Assembly (NCBI RefSeq): GCF_004340525.1
Contig: NZ_SLWX01000001.1
Span: 1 to 64,000 of the forward strand
Direction of reading: 5' to 3'
Source of the DNA: Chromatocurvus halotolerans
GTDB taxonomy: Bacteria > Pseudomonadota > Gammaproteobacteria > Pseudomonadales > Halieaceae
DNA length: 64,000 nt
Translations under genes and position numbers: made by a program
Shown: in pieces, positions 50,801-62,302 of the stretch
Numbering within the stretch: the stretch's first letter is position 1
Layout of the letters: every line of letters starts with the position of its first letter
The notes under the pieces: model-generated
Told to the model about the DNA's origin: nothing
Databases searched by the model: none
The model's input: the letters and a program-made list of their open reading frames with translations, nothing else

Positions 50801-51400
50801 ATGACCACCGACACCAGCAAGCGCGCGACATTCCACCACATGAAAGATGGCACCGCCGGAGACTGGTCGATTATCGCCGGTGAATTCGCGCAGTTTGCCA
50901 GCACCCTGCCCGACCGGATCATGGATCACCTCCGGCTACTTGAGGGTGACTGCGGTGGCTTTCCCGTTGACCGTCTGACGCACTGCCTGCAAACCGCCAC
51001 CCTGGCCCACAAGGATGGACGCGATGAGGAGTACGTCGTCTGTGCACTGCTGCACGACATCGGCGATACGCTGGGCACCTACAATCATGCCGACGTTGCT
51101 GCAGTACTGCTTGAGCCCTTCGTTTCCGACGAGAATCACTGGATGGTGAAGCATCACGCGATCTTTCAGGGTTACTACTTTTTTCACCACCTGGGCATGG
51201 ACCGCGACATGCACAGACAGTTCGAGGGGCATCCCCATTACGCACGCACCCGCGAGTTTATCGAGCGCTATGACGCACCGGCGTTTGACCCCGACGCAGA
51301 GACCTACTCCCTTGCCTTCTTTGAACCGGCACTGAGGCGGGTTCTCGCAACGCCACGCAAATCGCTGTACCGCTCGGTCACCGAAGAGCCAGCGGCCTAG
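50801..51400 (+). CDS. HD-domain protein (COG4341, PhnZ/TmpB-like)
   Basis: A 199-residue metal-binding HD-domain protein. Ligand motifs are THCLQTATLAH (first His), LLHDIGD (His-Asp) and KHHAIFQGYYFFHH, with a later DPDAETYSL. The form resembles COG4341 proteins related to the mixed-valent di-iron oxygenases PhnZ and TmpB, which break C-P bonds in aminophosphonates. It lacks the YGE-type induced-fit residues of that pair, so a plain phosphohydrolase or another oxygenase function remains open. ATG 50801 has a cggag box ahead. It ends 26 bases before ureD and probably shares its transcript. Confidence 0.82.
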   Translation: MTTDTSKRATFHHMKDGTAGDWSIIAGEFAQFASTLPDRIMDHLRLLEGDCGGFPVDRLTHCLQTATLAHKDGRDEEYVVCALLHDIGDTLGTYNHADVAAVLLEPFVSDENHWMVKHHAIFQGYYFFHHLGMDRDMHRQFEGHPHYARTREFIERYDAPAFDPDAETYSLAFFEPALRRVLATPRKSLYRSVTEEPAA

Positions 51401-51426
51401 CGCGGCAGTGCTGGGCCATTAGCGCA

Positions 51427-52332
51427 ATGTTCACCGGTCGGGCGGCCGTTCCCGGAGCGCACCCGTCGGCGGAAGCCGCACCGGGCATTGGCAGTGTCCT
51501 CCGACACTGGCGCGCACAGATGGATATTGAGCTCGCGGCTACCCGGGCGAGGACCGTGGTCGCGCGCTGCCAGCACAGTGGCCCCCTGCGCGTGCAGCGA
51601 GCCTTCTACCCGGAAAGCGATGGCACGGCGCATGTTTATCTTCTGCACCCGCCCGGCGGTATGGTGTTAGGGGACGCCCTGACGATCAACGTCGATGCAG
51701 CACCCAGCGCCCGAGGGCTTATCACGACGCCGTCAGCAGGCAAGTTCTACAGCGTGGGCAGAAGTCGTCAGTCCCAGCTTCAGACCGTGTCACTGCGGAT
51801 CGCCCCTGATGCCGTACTGGAATGGCTGCCCCAGGAGTCGCTGGTCTTTACCGGTGCCAACGCCGCCATCACGACCCGGGTTGAGGTGGCAGAGAACGCG
51901 CGTTTCTGTCTCTGGGATATCGTCGCCCTCGGTCGGGCGGTGGGCGATCAACCCTTTCTTGCCGGGCGCTGCGAGCAGCGGCTGGAAATCACCCGCAACG
52001 GCCGACCCTGGTTCGTGGAGCGCAACCGGCTGCACGCCGGCGCACGCCTGCTGCAGGCGCCCTGGGGCATGGCTGGCGCTGACACCCTTGGCACACTGAT
52101 CGCCAACGTCAGTCTGCCGCGGGATGCGCGCGAAGCGCTGCTCGCCGAGGTGCAGGCCTGCCACGGCCTGCCCCACCGCTTCAGCCTGACCCAGAAGGAT
52201 GACCTCCTGATTGGCCGCTACCTGGGGCCATCCGCCAACCGGGCACGCCTGGGGCTGGCGGCGATGTGGGCAGGACTGCGCCCCACCCTGCTCGACAAGT
52301 CAGCCGTGCAGCCGCGCATATGGGAGACCTGA
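51427..52332 (+). CDS. ureD: Urease accessory protein UreD
   Basis: A 301-residue urease maturation protein (UreD/UreH). Family motifs include a WRA opening, CQHSGPLRVQRAFYPE, HVYLLHPPGGMVLGD, SPGA-like SAGKFYSVGRSRQSQ, LEWLPQE and the terminal RIW. UreD forms a complex with UreF and UreG on the apo-urease to insert nickel. ATG 51427 gives a somewhat long N terminus of about 25 residues ahead of the usual start; a later start is possible. The 90-base gap to ureA is the largest in the run. Confidence 0.93.
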   Translation: MFTGRAAVPGAHPSAEAAPGIGSVLRHWRAQMDIELAATRARTVVARCQHSGPLRVQRAFYPESDGTAHVYLLHPPGGMVLGDALTINVDAAPSARGLITTPSAGKFYSVGRSRQSQLQTVSLRIAPDAVLEWLPQESLVFTGANAAITTRVEVAENARFCLWDIVALGRAVGDQPFLAGRCEQRLEITRNGRPWFVERNRLHAGARLLQAPWGMAGADTLGTLIANVSLPRDAREALLAEVQACHGLPHRFSLTQKDDLLIGRYLGPSANRARLGLAAMWAGLRPTLLDKSAVQPRIWET

Positions 52333-52422
52333 ACCACCTGCGCGCGCAGGGCTGGCACAGTTACTGCAAGGCCGCGGGAACGGCCGCAAAACGGATAATG
52401 AACACCGACAACGGATACCGGT

Positions 52423-52725
52423 ATGGAACTGACACCGCGAGACAAGGACAAGCTGCTGCTGTTTACCGCGGCTTTGTTGGCAGAGCGGCGCAGGGCGCGC
52501 GGCCTGAAGCTGAATTATCCGGAGGCACAGGCGCTGATCAGTGCAGCTATCATGGAAGGGGCACGGGACGGCCAGTCCGTCGCGGAGCTGATGAGTGCAG
52601 GACGCACCATTCTGGGGCGGGACGATGTCATGGAGGGCGTGCCGGAAATGATCCGCGAAGTGCAGGTAGAAGCCACGTTTCCCGATGGCACCAAGCTGGT
52701 GACCGTGCACGATCCGATTGTCTGA
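52423..52725 (+). CDS. ureA: Urease gamma subunit UreA
   Basis: A 100-residue protein equal in length to the family standard. It opens [23 protein letters not shown] and contains [21 protein letters not shown] and [17 protein letters not shown]. It is a structural subunit of the UreABC trimer. ATG 52423 is supported by homology. UreB follows 22 bases later. Confidence 0.96.
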   Translation: MELTPRDKDKLLLFTAALLAERRRARGLKLNYPEAQALISAAIMEGARDGQSVAELMSAGRTILGRDDVMEGVPEMIREVQVEATFPDGTKLVTVHDPIV

Positions 52726-52747
52726 CGCCCATGGGGGGCCGCCGCCG

Positions 52748-53052
52748 ATGATTCCTGGAGAGATGGACATACTGCCTGGCGAGATCGAACTGAACGCCGG
52801 CCGCAGGACCCTGACGCTGGCCGTCGGCAACACCGGCGACCGTCCGGTGCAGGTGGGCTCGCACTATCACTTCGCCGAAGCGAACCCGGCACTGACCTTC
52901 GATCGTGAAGCGGCACTGGGTTTTCGCCTCGACGTGCCCGCCGGCAGCGCGATCCGCTTTGAGCCGGGGCAGACACGGGATGTCACGCTCGTCGCCTACG
53001 CCGGTGACCGTAAGGTCTATGGCTTTCGCGGGGCCGTCATGGGAGCGCTGTC

Positions 53053-53056
<4 letters not shown>
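52748..53056 (+). CDS. ureB: Urease beta subunit UreB
   Basis: A 102-residue subunit with [37 protein letters not shown] and KVYGFRG, all family hallmarks. It packs against UreA and UreC. ATG 52748 (MIPGEM) is taken over an upstream frame start because all UreB proteins begin near IPGE. Its stop overlaps the ureC start by ATGA. Confidence 0.96.
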
Positions 53057-54752
<1,696 letters not shown>

Positions 54753-54753
<1 letters not shown>

Positions 54754-55286
54754 TGCTCGAAGCGACCGAGCTGCTGCGGAGCCCGACACGGCCGGGTGCG
54801 CCCGCGCCGGGACCGCTGGCGACGCTGACCCTGAGCTTCGACCAGCGCCGCAAGAGTCGCTATCGCACCCGCACGGATTGCGGCCTCGACCTCGGCTGGT
54901 TTCTGCCAAGGGGGATCGTCCTGGCTGAGGGTGACCGCCTGCTCTGCAGCGATGGCATGCACATCCAAATCAAGGCGGCCGATGAAGAGATCAGCGAGAT
55001 CCACTGCGACAACGCGCTGCTGGTCAGCCGTGCGGCCTATCACCTGGGTAACCGCCATGTTCCCCTCGATATCGCCGAGGGACGCCTGCGCTACCAGCGT
55101 GACAGCGTGCTGGACGACATGCTGGCCGGGCTCGGCCTCGAGGTTCGGCACACGCAGGCGCCCTTCAATCCGGAAAATGGCGCCTATCACGGGCACGGGG
55201 GCCACGGTCATGTCGCTTCAGACGACAGCCGCCACGAGCATAGCCACGCGGGCGCAGCGCATGACCACAGCCATGGCCAGCACTGA
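54753..55286 (+). CDS. ureE: Urease nickel metallochaperone UreE
   Basis: A 177-residue nickel chaperone. The N-terminal peptide-binding domain (about 1-80) and the metal-binding domain (about 80-140, with YHLGNRHVP) are clear. The C-terminal 33 residues are His-rich, with 11 histidines, like the Klebsiella type that stores several nickel ions. The start is ATG 54753, sharing one base with the ureC stop; an in-frame TTG just ahead is less likely. Its 3' end overlaps ureF. Confidence 0.93.
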
Positions 55287-55938
55287 CTCCCGGCTTCATC
55301 TGTGGCATCTGATCAGCCCCGCACTGCCGGTGGGAGCATATGCCTATTCACAGGGTCTGGAGTTCGCGATTGAGGCCGGCTGGCTGTCTGCCCCGGAGGC
55401 TCTGGATGACTGGCTGGCCGGCCTGTTGAGTGAGGGCCTGGCGCGAAGCGATCTACCGGTATTGCTGCGCTGCCTTGACGCCTGGCAGCTGGGTGATGTC
55501 GCCGCGCTGGATCACTGGAACGACTGGCTGCGCGCCAGCCGTGAGACCCGTGAGCTGCTGCTGGAAGATGAACAGATGGGGGTCGCCCTGTTCCGCCTGC
55601 TGAATGACCTGGGCGTGCCGGATATGCCGCTGCGTTCCCGCCCCGGCTACGTCAGCCAGTTTGCCCGCGCCTGTGCCCACTGGCAGATCAGCGCTGCCGA
55701 CACGCTGCATGGCTACGCCTGGAGCTGGCTGGAAAACCAGGTCACCGCGGCGACCAAGCTGATCCCTCTGGGGCAGACGATGGCACAGAAGCACCTGCTT
55801 GCGCTGATGCCCGGGATCGCATTCGCCTGCATGCGTGCAACCGCGCTGGCCGACGACGAGCTGGGCGGCAGCCTGCCGGGACTGGCCATGGCCTCCGCGG
55901 CCCACGAACAACAACACGCGCGTCTGTTCCGTTCCTGA
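55273..55938 (+). CDS. ureF: Urease accessory protein UreF
   Basis: A 221-residue helical protein acting as a GTPase regulator for UreG in the maturation complex. Motifs include LWHLISPALPVGAYAYSQGLE, the central LLLEDEQMG-type helix and the C-terminal SAAHEQQHARLFRS. ATG 55273 lies inside ureE; ATG 55261 is an in-frame alternative four codons earlier. The overlap with ureE is 14 bases, which couples their translation. Confidence 0.93.
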   Translation: MASTDSRLHLWHLISPALPVGAYAYSQGLEFAIEAGWLSAPEALDDWLAGLLSEGLARSDLPVLLRCLDAWQLGDVAALDHWNDWLRASRETRELLLEDEQMGVALFRLLNDLGVPDMPLRSRPGYVSQFARACAHWQISAADTLHGYAWSWLENQVTAATKLIPLGQTMAQKHLLALMPGIAFACMRATALADDELGGSLPGLAMASAAHEQQHARLFRS

Positions 55939-55967
55939 CGCGGCGTTAACGAGAGGCAGATGAACCC

Positions 55968-56588
55968 ATGCAGAAACCGGCATTACGTATTGGCATTGGC
56001 GGACCCGTAGGCTCGGGCAAGACCGCACTGGTGCGCCTGCTGTGCGAGCAGCTCAAGAATCGCTATAACCTCGCGGTGATCACCAACGATATCTACACGC
56101 GGGAAGATGCCGAGTTTCTGCTGCGCCACAATGCACTGGACGCGCACCGCATTGTCGGGGTGGAAACCGGCGGCTGTCCGCACACCGCCATCCGCGAGGA
56201 TGCCTCCATGAACCTGTCCGCCGTGGCCCAGCTTCAGGGCGAGATACCGGGGCTGGAACTCCTGCTGATCGAGAGCGGCGGTGACAACCTGGCGGCGACC
56301 TTCAGCCCGGAGCTCTCGGATCTCACCCTTTACGTCATTGATGTCTCGGCGGGGGACAAAATCCCGCGCAAGGGCGGTCCCGGCATCACCAAGTCCGACC
56401 TGCTCATCATCAACAAGATCGATCTGGCGCCATTGGTCGGGGCTGACCTCTCGGTCATGGACCGCGATGCTCGCAGAACGCGCGGTGAGCAGCCCTTCGT
56501 GTTCACCAACCTGAAGGACGGCACGGGACTGGCCGACGTCATCCGCTTCATCGAGCACAACGGCATGCTGGCACCGACAGCGACCTGA
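55968..56588 (+). CDS. ureG: Urease accessory GTPase UreG
   Basis: A 206-residue SIMIBI GTPase that delivers nickel to urease. P-loop [12 protein letters not shown] (about 11-22), the nickel-binding CPH in [16 protein letters not shown], Walker B-like [10 protein letters not shown] and the base-specific [12 protein letters not shown] are all present. ATG 55968 is 29 bases after ureF. It is followed 3 bases later by xdhA, which links urease maturation directly to purine breakdown genes. Confidence 0.96.
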   Translation: MQKPALRIGIGGPVGSGKTALVRLLCEQLKNRYNLAVITNDIYTREDAEFLLRHNALDAHRIVGVETGGCPHTAIREDASMNLSAVAQLQGEIPGLELLLIESGGDNLAATFSPELSDLTLYVIDVSAGDKIPRKGGPGITKSDLLIINKIDLAPLVGADLSVMDRDARRTRGEQPFVFTNLKDGTGLADVIRFIEHNGMLAPTAT

Positions 56589-56591
56589 GCG

Positions 56592-58037
56592 ATGATCACT
56601 TTTATCGACAACGCCACCGTCATCACCCTTGCGGACGTCGACCCCAATCGCAGCGTGCTCGATTACCTGCGCGAGGACGCCGGCAAGACCGGAACCAAGG
56701 AGGGCTGTGCCTCCGGCGACTGTGGCGCCTGCACGGCCGTGACGGCGACTGTCGATGAGGGGGCACTTGCGTACCAGGCCATCAACACCTGCATCACCCC
56801 CGTGGGCCACCTGCACGGCAGACAGCTGATCAGCGTGGAGGACCTGGCAGAGAACGGTGTCCTGCACCCGGTGCAGCAAGCCATGGTAAAAGCGCACGCG
56901 TCACAGTGCGGTTTCTGCACCCCCGGTTTTGTCATGTCATTGTTTGCCCTGTGGAAAGGCGACGAAGCCCCTTCACGGCATACGGTCATCGACGCCCTGG
57001 GGGGCAACCTGTGCCGGTGCACCGGTTATCGACCCATCATTGACGCCGCCGTCGCCGCCTGTCGCGCGCGCGGCGAGGACAGCTTCTCAAGAGGCGAAGC
57101 CCGGACCGTCGCTGTGCTGGAACAGATCGCGAGCGATCCCCGGGATGTCCATCTGGCCGGCGAGGGCAGGCAATACCTTGCGCCCCGCAATCTGGACGAG
57201 CTGCTGTCCATTCTCCAGGCACAGCCCGAGGCCCGCCTGGTAGCCGGCGCCACAGACCTGCAGCTGGAGATCACCCAGCAGCTGCGCCAGCTTGATCTGC
57301 TGGTGTATACCGGCCACGTAGCGGAATTGAAAATCATGGAAGAGGCCGACGGCTGCCTGCATATCGGCGCAGCGGTCACCTATGCCGAAGCACAGCCAGT
57401 GCTGTGCCATCACTTCCCAGATCTTGAGGAATTGCTGGCGCGCCTGGGCTCGCGCCAGATCCGCAACCAGGGCACCCTGGGCGGCAACGTCGGCACGGCC
57501 TCGCCCATTGGCGACATTCCCCCGTTTCTGCTCGCCACCGGGGCTCACCTGCAGCTTCGCTCCTCCAGCGGCAGCCGTGAACTGCCCATCGCTGAGTTCT
57601 TTCTGGACTACCGCCGGACCGCCCTGCGGCCCGGCGAGTGCATCGAGAGAATCCTCGTTCCTCTCCCGGAACAGGAGGAGCTGCTGCGCGCCTACAAGAT
57701 CAGCAAGCGTCTTGACGACGATATCTCCGCGCTGTGCGGCGTGTTCAATCTGTGCATCCGCGATGGCACTGTCACCCGGGCGCGGGTTGCCTTCGGCGGC
57801 ATGGCGGCCATTCCTGCGCGCGCACCAGCCTGCGAACGCAGCCTGAGGGGCCAGCCCTGGACCCTGGAAACGGCGATCGCGGCCGGCGGCGCCCTCGCGC
57901 AGGATTTCCAGCCCATCGACGACCTTCGGGCAAGCGCGGCCTACCGGCTGGAAGCCGCCGCCGGGCTGCTGCAGCGGCTGTTCTACGACACAGTGGACAG
58001 TGATATCGGTCCCGTGCGGGTAACCCGGTATGCGTAG
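56592..58037 (+). CDS. xdhA: Xanthine dehydrogenase small subunit (2Fe-2S, FAD)
   Basis: A 481-residue subunit with two [2Fe-2S] clusters: C39, C44, C47 and C67 for the plant-type site and C106, C109, C141 and C143 for the second. A FAD domain (about 175-350) follows with VAGATDLQLEITQ and GTLGGNVGTASPIGD, then a CO-dehydrogenase-flavoprotein C-terminal domain to 481. It passes electrons from the molybdenum site of XdhB to NAD+. It overlaps xdhB by 8 bases. Confidence 0.96.
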   Translation: MITFIDNATVITLADVDPNRSVLDYLREDAGKTGTKEGCASGDCGACTAVTATVDEGALAYQAINTCITPVGHLHGRQLISVEDLAENGVLHPVQQAMVKAHASQCGFCTPGFVMSLFALWKGDEAPSRHTVIDALGGNLCRCTGYRPIIDAAVAACRARGEDSFSRGEARTVAVLEQIASDPRDVHLAGEGRQYLAPRNLDELLSILQAQPEARLVAGATDLQLEITQQLRQLDLLVYTGHVAELKIMEEADGCLHIGAAVTYAEAQPVLCHHFPDLEELLARLGSRQIRNQGTLGGNVGTASPIGDIPPFLLATGAHLQLRSSSGSRELPIAEFFLDYRRTALRPGECIERILVPLPEQEELLRAYKISKRLDDDISALCGVFNLCIRDGTVTRARVAFGGMAAIPARAPACERSLRGQPWTLETAIAAGGALAQDFQPIDDLRASAAYRLEAAAGLLQRLFYDTVDSDIGPVRVTRYA

Positions 58038-60381
58038 GCTGCCGCGGCACGAAGGCCCCGGCGAGGCCCCGATCACTGGGGACGCCCTCGGCACTTCCCG
58101 AGCGCACGAGAGTGCAGAGAAGCACGTCAGTGGCACCGCCACTTACGTCGACGATCAGGTCGCTCCCGCCAGCACCCTGCATGCCTACGTCGGTTTGAGC
58201 AATGTCGCCCACGGACGACTCCTGTCCCTGGATCTCGATGCGGTGCGCGCGGCACCCGGCGTCGTCCGGGTGGTCACCCGCGAGGATATTCCCGGGCACG
58301 CGGATATCGGCCCGGTGTTCCCTGGCGATCCCCTGCTGGTCGGCATTGGCGAGGAGGTCTCGTTCCATGGCCAGGTGCTGTTCGCTGTCGCCGCCACCAG
58401 CTACGCGGCAGCGCGCCGTGCCGCGCGCCTGGCCCGCGCAGACATTGAAGCGCTGCCGGCCATTCTCGATATCGCGGAAGGCCTGGCAGCACAGGTCTTT
58501 GTCCGCCCCAGCCACACGCAGCAGCGCGGCGACGCGGCACAGGCCATCGCGGCAGCACCGCATACCCTTCGCGGCGAGTTCCGTATCGGGGGTCAGGAGC
58601 AGATGTATCTCGAGGGCCAGGTATCCCTGGCAGTGCCGCAGGAGGATGGCGGCATGCTCGTGTACAGCTCGACGCAGCACCCGACGGAGGGTCAGAAGCT
58701 CGTGGCAGACGTTCTCGGCGTACCCATGAACCGTATCACCTTCGATACGCGGCGCATGGGCGGCGCCTTCGGTGGCAAGGAAACCCACGCCAATCAGTGG
58801 GCCTGCCTCGCCGCGCTGCTCGCCCATCACACCCGCCGCGCTGTGAAACTGCGCCTGGCGCGCGCCGAGGATTTCATCGCCACCGGCAAGCGGCATCACT
58901 TTCTCAGCCAATACCGCGTGGGCTTTGGCGACAGCGGCGAGCTGCAGGGGCTGGACATCAGCCTCGCCGGCGGCTGCGGCATGTCTCCCGATCTGTCCGA
59001 CGCGATTGTCGACCGCGCCATGTTTCACGTCGACAACGCCTACTGCCTGCCACAGGCGCATGTGGTCGGCCACCGCGTGAAAACGCATACGGTGAGCAAC
59101 ACGGCCTTCCGCGGCTTTGGCGGCCCCCAGGGCATGCTGGCGATCGAGCACATTCTTGACAATATCGCCCGCCATCTCGGCGCCGACCCACTGGATGTGC
59201 GCAAGCGCAACCTCTACCGGGACCAGCTGGGGTTCGATACGACCCACTACGGCCAGCGCATCGAGCAACACATACTGCCAGGACTGATAGACCGGCTGGA
59301 AAAAAATGCCGACTACCGCTCGCGTCGCGAGGCGATTTCCGTATACAACCGCAGCAGCCCGGTAATGCGAAAAGGGCTGGCACTGACGCCGGTAAAGTTC
59401 GGCATCTCCTTTACCGTCCAGACACTGAATCAGGCCGGCGCGCTGGTGCATGTCTATACCGACGGCAGCGTGCAGCTGAACCACGGCGGTACGGAGATGG
59501 GACAGGGCCTCTACACCAAGGTGGCGCAGATCGTTGCCAGCGAACTGCAGATCGACCTGGCGCGTATTCAATGCACGGCAACACGCACGGACAAGGTCCC
59601 GAACACCTCGCCCACGGCCGCCTCGGCGGGGTCGGACCTGAACGGCATGGCGGCACGCAATGCCGCACGCACGATCAGGAAACGCCTCACCACCCTGGCG
59701 GCACAGCATTACGCGGTGGCGGAGGACGACGTGCAGTTCAGCAACAACACGGTGAGCATCGGCGATCACCGCCTCAGCTTTACCGAACTGGTGCAGCTGG
59801 CCTACCGGCAGCGCGTTTCACTGTCGGCAACGGGCTTCTACCGGACGCCAAAAATTCACTACGATCGTGACCGCGCCCGGGGCCGGCCCTTCTTTTACTA
59901 CGCGAATGGGGCCGCCGTCAGCGAGGTGCTTGTGGACACCCTCACCGGTGAGTATCGCGTGACGCGTGTGGACATCTGCCACGACGTCGGCCAGTCACTC
60001 AACCCGGCGCTGGACCTCGGACAGATCGAGGGCGGCTTCATTCAGGGCATGGGCTGGCTTACCACTGAGGAGCTGGTGTGGGACGATGCGGGAAAGCTCA
60101 TGACGATCGGCCCCGCCAGCTACAAGATTCCTGCCATTGGCGACACACCCGCTGTATTCAATGTCGAACTGCTGCCGGACAGCCCCAATACGGAGGCCAC
60201 TATCTTTCATTCCAAGGCCGTGGGCGAACCACCGCTGATGCTGGCAATTTCGGTGTACTGTGCCCTTCGGGATGCCGCAGCCAGCCTGGCGGATTACCGC
60301 ATGAGTCCGCCCCTCAACGCCCCGGCCACCCCGGAGCGCGTGCTTGGCGCCTGTCGCAGTGCCCGGGAGTTTATTGCATGA
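58030..60381 (+). CDS. xdhB: Xanthine dehydrogenase molybdopterin-binding subunit
   Basis: A 783-residue molybdenum subunit that hydroxylates hypoxanthine and xanthine to urate. Motifs are GGAFGGKETHANQW, TAFRGFGGPQGM, the glycine-rich TEMGQGLYTK and GEPPLMLAIS with the catalytic Glu733. N-terminal alpha/beta-hammerhead domain at about 30-150. Full length and free of frameshift. Its last bases overlap xdhC (ATGA). Confidence 0.96.
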   Translation: MRRLPRHEGPGEAPITGDALGTSRAHESAEKHVSGTATYVDDQVAPASTLHAYVGLSNVAHGRLLSLDLDAVRAAPGVVRVVTREDIPGHADIGPVFPGDPLLVGIGEEVSFHGQVLFAVAATSYAAARRAARLARADIEALPAILDIAEGLAAQVFVRPSHTQQRGDAAQAIAAAPHTLRGEFRIGGQEQMYLEGQVSLAVPQEDGGMLVYSSTQHPTEGQKLVADVLGVPMNRITFDTRRMGGAFGGKETHANQWACLAALLAHHTRRAVKLRLARAEDFIATGKRHHFLSQYRVGFGDSGELQGLDISLAGGCGMSPDLSDAIVDRAMFHVDNAYCLPQAHVVGHRVKTHTVSNTAFRGFGGPQGMLAIEHILDNIARHLGADPLDVRKRNLYRDQLGFDTTHYGQRIEQHILPGLIDRLEKNADYRSRREAISVYNRSSPVMRKGLALTPVKFGISFTVQTLNQAGALVHVYTDGSVQLNHGGTEMGQGLYTKVAQIVASELQIDLARIQCTATRTDKVPNTSPTAASAGSDLNGMAARNAARTIRKRLTTLAAQHYAVAEDDVQFSNNTVSIGDHRLSFTELVQLAYRQRVSLSATGFYRTPKIHYDRDRARGRPFFYYANGAAVSEVLVDTLTGEYRVTRVDICHDVGQSLNPALDLGQIEGGFIQGMGWLTTEELVWDDAGKLMTIGPASYKIPAIGDTPAVFNVELLPDSPNTEATIFHSKAVGEPPLMLAISVYCALRDAAASLADYRMSPPLNAPATPERVLGACRSAREFIA

Positions 60382-61229
60382 GCACCGGCAGCCGCGCACA
60401 TACCGACACCCATTGGACGGAAGCCTGCGCTGCGCTGCAACAGGCCGGCACCCCCCATGTGCTGCTGACGCTGCTCGATACCCGTGGCTCCACCCCGCGC
60501 GCAGCGGGCACCAAGATGGTCGTCGCCGCCAATACCAGTTGGGGCAGCATTGGCGGCGGCAACCTGGAATTCCGTGCCATGGCCATCGCCGGCGAGATGC
60601 TGGCAGCCGGCAGCGATGCACAGCGCATCGAGGATTTCCCGCTGGGGGCAAAACTCGGCCAGTGCTGCGGCGGTCACACCCAGGTGCTGTTCGAGTGCTT
60701 TGCCGGAACCCAGCTCCAGGTGGCACTGTTCGGCGCGGGACACGTCGGCCGGGCGCTGGCCACCATCCTGGGCGGCCTGCCCTGTCGCGTGCACTGGTTT
60801 GACAGCCGGCAAGCGGAATTTCCCGGACAGGTCGCCGCCAATATCCGTGTCTGCGTCAGCGACAGCCCGTTGCAGGACCTCGAGGGACTCCCGGCAGGCA
60901 CGTTTTACCTCATCATGACCCACGAACATCCCCTCGACTATGCGCTTGCCGAAAGGGCACTGGCCCGCTCTGATGCGGGCTATATCGGCCTGATCGGCTC
61001 CCGGACCAAGTGGCGTCGCTTTCAGCTGCGCCTGGCCCATCGCGGCTATACTGAGAGCCAGACTGCGCAGATCCACTGCCCGGTCGGGCTGCGCGAGGTA
61101 CCCGGCAAATATCCGATGGAGGTGGCCGTATCGATCGCCGGCCAAGTGATTGCGGCGTATCATGCCGGGGCCAGGTCCGACGACGCAGCCGTGCCATCGG
61201 TCCTGACCCCGCAAGGTGAGGCACCATGA
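60378..61229 (+). CDS. xdhC: Xanthine dehydrogenase accessory factor XdhC
   Basis: A 283-residue maturation factor that binds molybdenum cofactor, protects it and sulfurates or inserts it into XdhB. It has the N-terminal XdhC/CoxI domain (about 10-110, with TRGSTPRAAGTKMVV and GGGNLE, and the Cys-rich GQCCGGH) and a Rossmann domain (about 115-260, ALFGAGHVGRAL, GLIGSRTKWRRF). ATG 60378 overlaps the xdhB stop. The frame remains open upstream but inside xdhB. Confidence 0.94.
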   Translation: MSTGSRAHTDTHWTEACAALQQAGTPHVLLTLLDTRGSTPRAAGTKMVVAANTSWGSIGGGNLEFRAMAIAGEMLAAGSDAQRIEDFPLGAKLGQCCGGHTQVLFECFAGTQLQVALFGAGHVGRALATILGGLPCRVHWFDSRQAEFPGQVAANIRVCVSDSPLQDLEGLPAGTFYLIMTHEHPLDYALAERALARSDAGYIGLIGSRTKWRRFQLRLAHRGYTESQTAQIHCPVGLREVPGKYPMEVAVSIAGQVIAAYHAGARSDDAAVPSVLTPQGEAP

Positions 61230-62302
61230 CAACTTCAGCACCAGACAACACTGACGCCGCCTACGCCGGCGACCCCAGAGCCAGGGCCATTGCCGAATCC
61301 CACCTCAATCTCCTCGACGAGCGCCTCGGTGCACGCGCCCTGGCCTGCAGCGACGAATGGTTTGCAGAGGCCGGCAATCTGGTCAAGCCCGGTCGCGGCA
61401 TTTTCCGTGAGGGACATTTTGTCGCCACCGGGCAGTGGATGGATGGATGGGAATCCCGCCGGTCTTTCGGTCGACGCCCGCCGGGCGCTGCCAACTACGA
61501 CTGGTGCATTCTACGCCTTGGCGCACCGGGCAGCCTGAACGCTGTGGACATCGACACCCACCACTTTCGCGGCAATGCGCCGGAGGCCGCCGCCCTTGAT
61601 GCCCTGTTTACCGAGGATGAGCCAGACAACGACGCCGACTGGCTGGAGCTGCTGCCGAAAAGCCAGTTGCAGGCTCACAGCCGCAACCTGTTTGCCATCG
61701 AGACGGCAACCGACCGACCGCAGCCGTTCACGCATGTGCGCCTGCGCATTTTCCCCGATGGTGGCGTCGCCCGCCTGCGGGCCTGGGGTAGACCCTTGCT
61801 GCGGCGCGACCACTTCATCGACGGCGAACTGATTGACCTGTCCGCCGCACAGCACGGGGGACGCGGCGTTGCCGTCAGCAACCGGTTCTACAGTTCTCCG
61901 GACAATCTGCTCATGCCAGGGCGCGGCGTCAACATGGGTGATGGCTGGGAAACCCGGAGACGGCGCGACGATGGCCACGACTGGGCCATTGTGCAGCTTG
62001 GCGTCGCGGGGACCATCCACAAAGTCGTCGTCGACACCGCCCACTTCAAGGGCAACTTCCCCCATCACATGACGCTCGAGGCGATAAACACGGATCGGAA
62101 GGATATCGAGGCGGCCAATCTTGAGTGGCAGACCCTGCTGCCGGCCCGGCGTCTGTTTGCTGACCGGGAGCACCTGTTTCTGCGCGAGCTGGTGCACGAC
62201 CGCAGCGAGCGCTTCACGCATGTGCGACTGAATATTTTCCCGGATGGCGGCGTCAGCCGTCTGCGGATTCTCGGTTTCCCGGACTGGATTTCGCTCGCGT
62301 GA
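61226..62302 (+). CDS. alc: Allantoicase
   Basis: A 358-residue enzyme that hydrolyses allantoate to ureidoglycolate and urea. It is made of two homologous beta-sandwich repeats (about 45-190 and 215-355). Each contains a G-R-G opening and an ESRR/ETRR-type motif (MDGWESRRSFGRRPPG and GDGWETRRRRDDGHDW), followed by LRLG/VQLG and HFRGN/HFKGN. ATG overlaps xdhC, and the stop overlaps a GTG start of uraD. Confidence 0.95.
   Translation: MTTSAPDNTDAAYAGDPRARAIAESHLNLLDERLGARALACSDEWFAEAGNLVKPGRGIFREGHFVATGQWMDGWESRRSFGRRPPGAANYDWCILRLGAPGSLNAVDIDTHHFRGNAPEAAALDALFTEDEPDNDADWLELLPKSQLQAHSRNLFAIETATDRPQPFTHVRLRIFPDGGVARLRAWGRPLLRRDHFIDGELIDLSAAQHGGRGVAVSNRFYSSPDNLLMPGRGVNMGDGWETRRRRDDGHDWAIVQLGVAGTIHKVVVDTAHFKGNFPHHMTLEAINTDRKDIEAANLEWQTLLPARRLFADREHLFLRELVHDRSERFTHVRLNIFPDGGVSRLRILGFPDWISLA

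Noticed and set aside
57772-59769. Minus-strand open frame of about 665 codons opposite xdhB
   Set aside because: Same reason: antisense of a real gene with intact molybdenum-site motifs, no start context and no recognisable domain.
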